Source: Deltaproteobacteria bacterium
GTDB taxonomy: Bacteria; Myxococcota_A; Polyangia; Polyangiales; Polyangiaceae
Length of the DNA: 64,000 nt
NCBI GenBank assembly: GCA_016218915.1
Contig: JACRCQ010000051.1
Coordinates: forward strand, 186,001-250,000
Direction: 5' to 3'
This document shows, piece by piece, positions 26,679 through 32,830 of this stretch. Both the position numbers and the translations under genes were made by a program. The notes under the pieces are model-generated. The model saw only the letters and a program-made list of their open reading frames with translations. It was not told the DNA's origin and did no database searches. The stretch's first letter is position 1. Each line of letters begins with the position of its first letter.

Positions 26679-26899
26679 GAGGGCTCCCTTGGAGCACATC
26701 GCGTGCCACACTGCAATTACCACGTTTTCGCGCCGAGTCGATGATGTGCCACGCTTCCGACCGCCCAAATCGGCACATCCCTCCCCAACCACCCCCTGAT
26801 CCCATCGCCTCCAACCCGCGTCCGGACGCCCCTCCCCGCCACCTTGGCACCTGCACCCCTCCCCCTGCCATTGTGGCAACCCGATTTCACCCCCTCCAT

Positions 26900-26921
26900 C
26901 CCAGTCCCCTTCCCCTCGCCC
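26900..26921 (-). other. G-quadruplex-forming motif
   Basis: On the minus strand this reads as four G runs of 3, 4, 4 and 3 bases with loops of 3, 2 and 3. It sits in a 200-base strand-biased tract (almost no G on the plus strand) between the MXYO-CTERM gene and the Uma2 gene. Confidence 0.5.
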
Positions 26922-26929
26922 ACGTCCGG

Positions 26930-26958
26930 TTGCCCCGTTTCTCCCGCACCCGCATACT
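26930..26958 (+). promoter_or_regulatory. Predicted promoter of the Uma2-family gene
   Basis: TTGCCC (26930-26935), 17 bases, then CATACT (26953-26958). The box ends six bases before ATG 26965, so transcription would begin at or next to the start codon. Confidence 0.5.
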
Positions 26959-26964
26959 CACCCC

Positions 26965-27531
26965 ATGGTCGCCCCCGCACGCAAGCGCGCAACCTACCAG
27001 GACGTGCTCAGTGCGCTGGACCCCATGGTCGCCGAGTTGATCGACGGAGAGCTGCACCTGCAACCGCGACCGTCGATTCCCCACGCCAGCGCTGCTTCGC
27101 GGCTCTTCGGAATCCTGTTCGACCCGTTCAGCCGTGGCCGGGGCGGCCCAGGCGGCTGGACGTTCCTCTTCCAACCCGAGCTGCATTTCGGCGTTGAACC
27201 CGACATCCTTGTGCCAGACCTTGCCGGCTGGCGTCGCGAACGCCTCCCCGAGCTTCCTGACGCGCCCTTCCTCACGCTCGCTCAAGACTGGGTGTGCGAG
27301 ATCGTTTCCCCTGGCACCTCAGCGGTCGACCGCGGACGCAAACGACGCATCTATGCGAGAGAATCCGTCGGACATCTGTGGCTGGTCGACCCGCTCGCAA
27401 AAGTCGTCGAGATCTACCGCCTGCACTCCGGTCGATGGACAGAGGTGGCAACATTCGAGGGCAATGCTGTCGTGCGCGCTGAGCCGTTCGACGCCATCGA
27501 GCTCGATCTCGCCATCTTGTGGGAACGCTAG
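26965..27531 (+). CDS. Uma2-family (DUF820) protein, PD-(D/E)XK nuclease fold
   Basis: A 188-residue protein with the full Uma2 pattern: DPMVAELIDGEL near the N-terminus, HASAASRLFGIL, GVEPDILVPDLAGWR (metal-binding Asp), WVCEIVSPGTSAVDRGRKRRIYA (catalytic Glu, then Lys/Arg) and GHLWLVDP. The fold is that of restriction-type endonucleases, but the role of this very widespread family is unknown; it multiplies in genomes of cyanobacteria and Myxococcota. No ribosome site is seen and a promoter-like box lies directly before the ATG, so the mRNA may be leaderless. Confidence 0.9.
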   Translation: MVAPARKRATYQDVLSALDPMVAELIDGELHLQPRPSIPHASAASRLFGILFDPFSRGRGGPGGWTFLFQPELHFGVEPDILVPDLAGWRRERLPELPDAPFLTLAQDWVCEIVSPGTSAVDRGRKRRIYARESVGHLWLVDPLAKVVEIYRLHSGRWTEVATFEGNAVVRAEPFDAIELDLAILWER

Positions 27532-27540
27532 CCCCGTCCG

Positions 27541-27636
27541 CTCCGGCATTAGCATTCGCCTTCGCCTTCGCCTTCGCGTCCGCTCCGGCATTCGCCTTCG
27601 CCTTCGCGTTCCCGTTCCCAGTTCCTAGTTTCCCCA
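27541..27636 (-). repeat. Copy 2 of dispersed hexamer-based element
   Basis: Read on the minus strand: ATTGGGG-AACTAGGAA, GGGAAC steps, then GCGAAG hexamers, GCGAATGC and a second block of GCGAAG repeats. The first ~48 bases align with copy 1 at 22058-22106 apart from scattered transitions. It covers the final codons and stop of hemD and fills the convergent junction. Confidence 0.75.
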
Positions 27637-28776
27637 ATGCGCTTCGATCGCCCCGATCAGCGCTGGCACCGTGTACTCCGTAGCCGTCACCCCCACCTCC
27701 AGCCCAAGCTCCACCGCCTTCGAAGTCGTGATCGGTCCTATGCTCGCCAGCAGCGTCCTTCCCACCAGCGCGCGATCCGGGCCCAGCGCCTCGCAAAGGC
27801 TCGTCACCGTGGAGCTCGACGTGATCAGGATCGCGTCCACCTCACCTCGCCCCAGCGCTTCCTTCAACGGCTGCACGCGCTCGCGCGACACAGGCCTCGT
27901 CTCGTACGCAGCCACCACGTCCACCTGCATCCCGGATCCGCGCAGCGTCTCTGGCAACACCTCGCGTGCTTCCAGCGCCCTCGGGATCAGCACGCGCGTC
28001 CCACCCATCACCTGGCAAGCCTTCAAGATCGCCTCGGCCAGCGCCTCACCCCGAAAGTCCTTGGCCACAATGTCAGCCCTGATCCCCCGCTCGAGAAGCG
28101 CGCGCCCGGTCGCCGGCCCGATCGCTGCCACCCGGCTCTGCGACAGCGCCCTCGCGTCCTTGTCCTGCCGCCCCAGCGCCTCGAAGAACTTCGCCACCCC
28201 GTTGGCGCTCGTGAAAGCCACCACCTGATAGCTCCCCACGTTCGCCGCTGCCTTGTCGAGCATGCCCGGCTCCGGCGGCGGCGCGATCTCGATCGTCGGG
28301 CAGATCCACGGCTCTGCCCCACGGGATCGCAGCAGCTCCGCAGACTCCTCGGCCTGCTCGATCATGCGCGTGATCACCACGCGACGCCCGTACAGCGGGT
28401 GCGCCTCGATCCACGCGCGCCACTGCGACGCCTTCGAATCCAAGCCTGGAAGCACATCAAATCCGACGCGCGCCTCTGTGAGACGCCGCACGTCGCGAAG
28501 CGCCTCTGCACTCGTCCAACCGTCACCCGTACGAACCCGCGCCACAGCGCGCTCGCTGCGCGCAGCCTGGATCATCGCGTCCCGCGCTGCCTGCTGCGCC
28601 TGCCGCCCCTCTGGCACCAGACTGATCTGCGCGTCGGGACGCACCACGGATCGCCAGCTCTCTTCAGGCACGCCAGCATCGACCACAACTTCGTCGCTCG
28701 CCCCCAGCGCTTCGATCGCACGCGCTGTCAGCAGCGCAGGCTCTCCCGGCCCGACCCCTATCAACGTTGCAGGCAT
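27625..28776 (-). CDS. hemD: Uroporphyrinogen-III synthase with a remnant CobA-like methyltransferase domain
   Basis: Residues about 125-383 are HemD: LYGRRVVITRMIEQAEESAE, VVAFTSANGVAKFFEAL, VAAIGPATGRAL, ILITSSSTVTSLCEAL and LLASIGPITTSKAVELGL. HemD closes and inverts hydroxymethylbilane to uroporphyrinogen III in heme, siroheme and B12 synthesis. Residues 1-124 match only the first half of the uroporphyrinogen-III methyltransferase fold: LIGVGPGEPALLTARAIEAL (the SAM-site loop), ARVRTGDGW where KGGDP is usual, and FDVLPGLDS. The second half of that enzyme is missing, so methylation is unlikely and the domain may be structural. The stop lies inside a repeat element. No other heme gene is nearby. 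Confidence 0.88.
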   Translation of the reverse strand: MPATLIGVGPGEPALLTARAIEALGASDEVVVDAGVPEESWRSVVRPDAQISLVPEGRQAQQAARDAMIQAARSERAVARVRTGDGWTSAEALRDVRRLTEARVGFDVLPGLDSKASQWRAWIEAHPLYGRRVVITRMIEQAEESAELLRSRGAEPWICPTIEIAPPPEPGMLDKAAANVGSYQVVAFTSANGVAKFFEALGRQDKDARALSQSRVAAIGPATGRALLERGIRADIVAKDFRGEALAEAILKACQVMGGTRVLIPRALEAREVLPETLRGSGMQVDVVAAYETRPVSRERVQPLKEALGRGEVDAILITSSSTVTSLCEALGPDRALVGRTLLASIGPITTSKAVELGLEVGVTATEYTVPALIGAIEAHWGN

Positions 28777-28846
28777 GGGGAGAATCTAGCCTCGCATTGG
28801 GACAGAAGGAAGCGGGGGAGTCTCGGGTGATCACCGCCGCGGTGCC

Positions 28847-28860
28847 AGGTAGCCCCTTAG
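28847..28860. repeat. 14-bp direct repeat, copy 1
   Basis: AGGTAGCCCCTTAG, repeated with one mismatch (AGGTAGCCCCCTAG) at 29042-29055, where it includes the stop codon of the M20 peptidase gene. Both are in the 275-base gap between hemD and the peptidase. Confidence 0.5.
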
Positions 28861-28895
28861 TCCTGGCGCAGGAACTACTGACTCCATGCTGATCC

Positions 28896-28919
28896 GTGCT
28901 CGTGCTCGTGCTCGTGCTC
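28896..28919. repeat. Four tandem GTGCTC hexamers
   Basis: Four exact copies of GTGCTC flanked by GATC-containing sequence in the gap upstream of hemD. The hexamer period matches that of the two larger elements, but the sequence is different. Confidence 0.7.
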
Positions 28920-29041
28920 GATCTGAGGGCTCCATGGTTACTGCGCGGGCACTTGGGGTTTCCCGCAAGCCCAGCGCGCCCCGCGCGCTACAAAATCCCC
29001 ACCCCGACCTCTCATCTCCCTGTGAACATCTCTGCCCTGCA

Positions 29042-29055
29042 AGGTAGCCCCCTAG
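29042..29055. repeat. 14-bp direct repeat, copy 2
   Basis: AGGTAGCCCCCTAG, one mismatch from copy 1 at 28847-28860. It contains the TAG stop of the M20 peptidase gene on the minus strand. Confidence 0.5.
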
Positions 29056-30401
29056 GGTGAGCAGAACCCCACCACTGCGTCTGCCAGCACCCGCAGCCCC
29101 CACTTCAATCCCTCCACCGGTATCCGCTCGTCGTTGCCGTGATACAGCCCGGCAAACGACACGTCCGGATCGAGCTTCACCGGCACGAACCCGTAGCACT
29201 TCGTACCCAGCCGGCTGAATGCCTTGGCGTCCGTGAACCCTGGCACCAGGTACGGAACCGGGTGCCCGTCCGGATCGTGCTTGCGGATCGCCGCCGAAAG
29301 CGCCTCGAACAGCGGCGTGTCCGGCGACGTCTCCACAGGAGGCATGGATCGCATCACCTGCAGCTCGACCTCGCTTCCGAGCACATCCCTCAGCTCGCGA
29401 AGGAACCCCTCCTCGGTCTGCCCTGGCAGCGTGCGTCCGTCGATCTCCACCGTCGCCTCGCCAGGCACCACGTTCGTCTTGGCGCCCGCGCGCACCACCG
29501 TGGGCGTGGCCGTGTTGGACAGGTAGGTCGAGAGCACACGACGCTGCGCGGGCTCGACGAGCCGCTCGAGGATTACCTTGCCCAGAACCGGATCCGTGAG
29601 CCGCGGCAGCACGGCCGAGGCTGGCAGGGGCAGGTGCTCGCCGAGCGCACGCACGAACCTTTGCGCCGCTTCGGTCCGATGCACGGGCAGACGCGTGTGT
29701 CCAAGCCGGGATATCGCGTCCGCAGCGCGCACCACTGCGCTGTCTTCGCGCGGCATCGATCCATGCCCCGGCTGGCCGCGGAACTTTGCTCGAACCCACA
29801 CGATCCCTTTTTCTGCAACCATGATCGGATAGAAGGTGCGCCCCTTCATGTGCAGGGAGAATCCGCCCACCTCGCCGAGCATGTACTCGGCACGCACCAG
29901 GTCCGCGTGCTCGTTCACCAGGAAATGCGACCCCTTCTCGCACCCCGCTTCTTCGTCGGCCACAGCGGCGAAGATCACGTCGCGACGCAGCTTCACGCCG
30001 CTTCGCGCGATCATCGACAGCAGGCACGCGCTCATCGCGACCATGTTCTTCATGTCCACTGCGCCGCGCCCCCAGATGCACCCATCTGCGATCTCGCCGG
30101 AGAACGGGTCGTGCTTCCACTGCGACGCGTCCGCCTCGACCACGTCGATGTGCCCTGCGAGCAGAAGCGGCGGTGCGCTTCCATCCCCTTTCACCCGCGC
30201 AACCAGGCTCGCGCGTCCAGGCTCGGACTCGAATACCTGCGGCTCGACCTTGGCCTCCCGAAGGAACTCGGCGAGCAGCTCCGCAGCGGGCTTCTCGTTG
30301 CCCGGCGGGTTCACGGTCGGAATACGAATCAGGCGCTGCAACAGCTCCACGCAGCGATCGCCTTCAGCCTTCCAGTCCACTTCGTTCAGCAAGCTCGTCA
30401 T
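29052..30401 (-). CDS. M20-family metallopeptidase / deacylase (ArgE-DapE type)
   Basis: A 449-residue enzyme with the M20 di-zinc signatures: LLLAGHIDVVEAD (metal His and catalytic Asp), IWGRGAVDMKNM (bridging Asp), AAVADEEAG (catalytic and metal Glu) and VPGFTDAKAF near the end, plus a lid domain (GHGSMPREDSAVVRAADAI). Members cleave amide bonds of small substrates, for example carboxypeptidases, N-acyl amino acid deacylases or DapE. The substrate is not decidable here. Translation is coupled to the upstream CMD-like gene by an ATGA overlap, with GGGGA eight bases before the ATG. Confidence 0.9.
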   Translation of the reverse strand: MTSLLNEVDWKAEGDRCVELLQRLIRIPTVNPPGNEKPAAELLAEFLREAKVEPQVFESEPGRASLVARVKGDGSAPPLLLAGHIDVVEADASQWKHDPFSGEIADGCIWGRGAVDMKNMVAMSACLLSMIARSGVKLRRDVIFAAVADEEAGCEKGSHFLVNEHADLVRAEYMLGEVGGFSLHMKGRTFYPIMVAEKGIVWVRAKFRGQPGHGSMPREDSAVVRAADAISRLGHTRLPVHRTEAAQRFVRALGEHLPLPASAVLPRLTDPVLGKVILERLVEPAQRRVLSTYLSNTATPTVVRAGAKTNVVPGEATVEIDGRTLPGQTEEGFLRELRDVLGSEVELQVMRSMPPVETSPDTPLFEALSAAIRKHDPDGHPVPYLVPGFTDAKAFSRLGTKCYGFVPVKLDPDVSFAGLYHGNDERIPVEGLKWGLRVLADAVVGFCSP

Positions 30402-30862
30402 GGCTCGATCCCCATCCGTCTTCGGCGCATCGATCCCCCCGGGATCAAAGCTTCCCAGGTGTTGTTGAACCGGTTGTTGAACGTGAACAGGTCCACGATC
30501 GTGCGCACCTCGTGGCGCTCTTGCGGACTGTACATCGCCTCGAACCCGGCCACGTCCTGCGGAAAATCCTCTTCCTGTCCGGTCGTGCGGATCTCTGCGT
30601 AACGCAGCGCTGCCCGCGTCCGCTCGTCGTCCGCAGGCTCTCGGCTGCGTGCCTGCTCGACCTGCTCCGCGGTCACGCCCACCACGCGTGCGACCGTACC
30701 GTGGACGGCCGAGCACACGTAGCAGCTGTTGATCGAGGAAACGCGAAGGATGATCCGCTCGCGAAGCGCAGCTCCGATCGCCTTGCCCCGCCAGGCCAGC
30801 GGGCTGCCCAACGCCCTGCCCAGGCTCTTGACTGCGTGAATCGACAGCTTCGGCGCACTCAT
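30398..30862 (-). CDS. Carboxymuconolactone decarboxylase/AhpD-family protein
   Basis: The 154-residue product has the AhpD-fold signature RERIILRVSSINSCYVCSAVHG, with the redox pair Cys 47 and Cys 50 and His 54. AhpD-like proteins act in peroxide defence or as thiol-disulfide reductants; others of the family are lactone decarboxylases, which lack this Cys pair, so a redox role is the better guess. The helical C-terminus includes FNNRFNNTWEALIPGG, common in the family. AGGAG precedes the ATG by about ten bases. It is the first gene of a two-gene operon with the M20 peptidase. Confidence 0.85.
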   Translation of the reverse strand: MSAPKLSIHAVKSLGRALGSPLAWRGKAIGAALRERIILRVSSINSCYVCSAVHGTVARVVGVTAEQVEQARSREPADDERTRAALRYAEIRTTGQEEDFPQDVAGFEAMYSPQERHEVRTIVDLFTFNNRFNNTWEALIPGGSMRRRRMGIEP

Positions 30863-30940
30863 ACCAGGTCTCCTCGTCCGGCCCTCTGGCGCACTCTTTT
30901 CGTGGTGCCCATCGATTCGATGCCCAGGTCCGCTCAGCGC

Positions 30941-30969
30941 TTCGCCCTGGCTCCCAGTCGACTTATACT
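30941..30969 (+). promoter_or_regulatory. Predicted promoter of uridine kinase gene
   Basis: TTCGCC (30941-30946), 17 bases, then TATACT (30964-30969), a 5-of-6 match to the sigma-70 -10 consensus. The box ends seven bases before the GTG start at 30977, so the transcript is predicted to be leaderless. Confidence 0.5.
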
Positions 30970-30976
30970 CCGGCCC

Positions 30977-31603
30977 GTGCGAACGCTGTTCATCGGAGTT
31001 GCAGGCGGAACCGGATCAGGAAAGACCACGATCGCAAAGGCCTTGCTCGAAGGGCTGCCGCGATCGCGCTGCGTGCTCGTGCAGTACGACAGCTACTACC
31101 GGGACCACCCGGAGCTCGACTACGAGGGCCGCTCCGGCCTGAACTACGACCACCCGTCGTCCCTCGAGACCGAGCTGATGGTCGCCCACATCGACGCGCT
31201 CAAGGACAGCAAGTCGATCGAGATGCCCCAGTACGACTTCGCCAACCACCGGCGCAAGCCGGAGACGCTCCGCGTCGAGCCCGCCCCTGTCGTGATCGTC
31301 GAGGGAATCCTCGTGCTCGCAGAGCCCACCATCCGCGAGCGTCTCGACGTCAAGCTCTACGTCGACACAGCGCCTGACATCCGCCTCATGCGCCGCATCC
31401 GGCGCGACATCGAAGTGCGCGGACGCACGTTCACCCAGATCCGCAAGCAGTACTACGAGACCGTGCGCCCGATGCACCTGGCCTTCGTGGAGCCTTCGAA
31501 GGCGTTTGCCGACGTAATCATCCCGGAAGGCGGCGAAAACCAGGTCGCGATCGACATGGTCCTCGCCAAGGTCCTTCACTGGCTTCAACGGCTCGGTGTC
31601 TAG
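30977..31603 (+). CDS. udk: Uridine kinase
   Basis: A 208-residue P-loop kinase of the uridine/cytidine kinase family: GVAGGTGSGKTT (P-loop, residues 7-18), VQYDSYYRDH (substrate Asp and Tyr), NYDHPSSLE, MPQYDFANHRR, VVIVEGILVL and DIRLMRRIRRDIEVRGR (lid). It phosphorylates uridine and cytidine to UMP and CMP in pyrimidine salvage. The start was set at GTG 30977 because the family begins exactly at this point and the frame upstream is not protein-like. The gene is divergent from the CMD/M20 operon. Confidence 0.93.
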   Translation: MRTLFIGVAGGTGSGKTTIAKALLEGLPRSRCVLVQYDSYYRDHPELDYEGRSGLNYDHPSSLETELMVAHIDALKDSKSIEMPQYDFANHRRKPETLRVEPAPVVIVEGILVLAEPTIRERLDVKLYVDTAPDIRLMRRIRRDIEVRGRTFTQIRKQYYETVRPMHLAFVEPSKAFADVIIPEGGENQVAIDMVLAKVLHWLQRLGV

Positions 31604-31616
31604 GCCCGATTCGCGT

Positions 31617-31622
31617 TACTAT
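31617..31622 (+). promoter_or_regulatory. Possible -10 box of the Cys-rich lipoprotein gene
   Basis: TACTAT ends six bases before ATG 31629. There is no Shine-Dalgarno site and no good -35 box. It overlaps the end of the udk transcript region. Confidence 0.3.
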
Positions 31623-31628
31623 CTCCCC

Positions 31629-32819
31629 ATGCGCGCTCTCGTCGCAGTCTGCCTCCTGCTGTCGGGCTGCACCCTCGATCGATCCGGAGAGGTCGATGAG
31701 CTGCCTGACGTCGCTGTCGATCCTCCTGTCATCGAGGCCTCCAGCGACATCGCCGTGGAGCCTGCGGCCGACCTGTCTGTCGACGAGCCCGCGGTCGACG
31801 TGCAGAACGAGCCAGCAGCGACCGAGGCCGACGCCCCACCTGAAGCCGAGGAAGCGTGCGAGCCGACGACTTGTGCGGCCAAGGGCGTCGAATGCGGCAC
31901 TGTGTCGGATGGCTGCGGCGCCGATCTCAGCTGCGGCACGTGCGAAGGGGGCGCGATCTGCTCGGCTGCCGGCAAGTGCTGCCAGCCCAAGACCTGCGGT
32001 GATCTCGGCGCAGCGTGCGGCGATGCGGACGACGGCTGCGGCCAGACGCTCGACTGCGGCACGTGTCCGCTCCCCAAGCAGCCGTGCGTGCTGAACAAGT
32101 GCGAAGCCTGCGTTCCTGACGACTGCAATGCGCTCCTGCCTCTGTGCAACTACCAGCCGGACGGGTGCGGCAAGACTGTGTACTGCTCGTGCCCCAGCGG
32201 GCAGACGTGCAACAACGGCACGTGCTGCAAGCCCAAGACGTGCGCAGACATGGGCAATGCGTGCGGTACGCTCTACGACGGCTGCGGCAGCACAATCAGC
32301 TGCGGGTGCCCCTACGGGCAGGACTGCTACCAGAACGCGTGTTGCGCGCCGAAGAAGTGCTCGGACTTCCCGGGACAGTGCGGCGATCTCTACGATGGCT
32401 GCGGCGACACCGTGTACTGCGGCTGCGCCTACGGCGAGGCCTGCTTCCAGGGCAAATGCTGCACGCCCAAGAAGTGCACCGAGCTTTCGCCGAGCTGCGG
32501 CTCGCTCTACGACCAGTGCGGCGGAACGGTCTCGTGCTCGTGCCCCTACGGCGAAACCTGCTCCCAGGGCACGTGCTGCAAGCCCAAGAGCTGCACGGAG
32601 ATGCATCCGCTGTGCGGACCGCTCTACGACGGCTGTGGCGGTCCGCTCAACTGCGGCTGCGCCTATGGCGAGGTCTGCTACCAGCAGCAGTGCTGCACGC
32701 CGCTCAAGTGCGTCGACAACGGTTGGAACTGCGGTACGCCGCCGGACGGCTGCGGCGGCACGCTCAGCTGCGGCACATGCTCGTCAGGCAAGGTCTGCGC
32801 GCAGAACAAGTGCCAGTAG
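31629..32819 (+). CDS. Lipoprotein with eight tandem Cys-rich repeats
   Basis: The 396-residue product has a short signal with lipobox LSGC (Cys 14), an acidic Asp/Glu/Val/Pro-rich tether of about 60 residues and then eight tandem units of 39-41 residues from residue 77 to the end. The consensus unit is CC-x-P-K-x-C ... CG-x-LYDGCG ... CGC-x-YG-x-x-C, with about six to eight cysteines each. Cysteine is nearly a fifth of the repeat region, so each unit is probably a small disulfide or metal-binding module on the cell surface. I recognise similar Cys-rich repeats in myxobacterial exported proteins but no named function. Confidence 0.85.
   Translation: MRALVAVCLLLSGCTLDRSGEVDELPDVAVDPPVIEASSDIAVEPAADLSVDEPAVDVQNEPAATEADAPPEAEEACEPTTCAAKGVECGTVSDGCGADLSCGTCEGGAICSAAGKCCQPKTCGDLGAACGDADDGCGQTLDCGTCPLPKQPCVLNKCEACVPDDCNALLPLCNYQPDGCGKTVYCSCPSGQTCNNGTCCKPKTCADMGNACGTLYDGCGSTISCGCPYGQDCYQNACCAPKKCSDFPGQCGDLYDGCGDTVYCGCAYGEACFQGKCCTPKKCTELSPSCGSLYDQCGGTVSCSCPYGETCSQGTCCKPKSCTEMHPLCGPLYDGCGGPLNCGCAYGEVCYQQQCCTPLKCVDNGWNCGTPPDGCGGTLSCGTCSSGKVCAQNKCQ
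31857..32816 (+). repeat. Eight in-frame Cys-rich repeat units
   Basis: Units start at the CEPTTC, CCQPKTC, CEACVPDDC, CCKPKTC, CCAPKKC, CCTPKKC, CCKPKSC and CCTPLKC motifs. The central five are nearest to each other, while the first three and the last diverge, as expected for growth by internal duplication. Confidence 0.85.
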
Positions 32820-32830
32820 AGCGGCGCCGC

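Noticed and set aside
22058..27636. Hexamer repeats considered as CRISPR or coding repeats
   Set aside because: Units are six bases with no spacers, no cas genes are near, and the frames through them give only low-complexity peptides.
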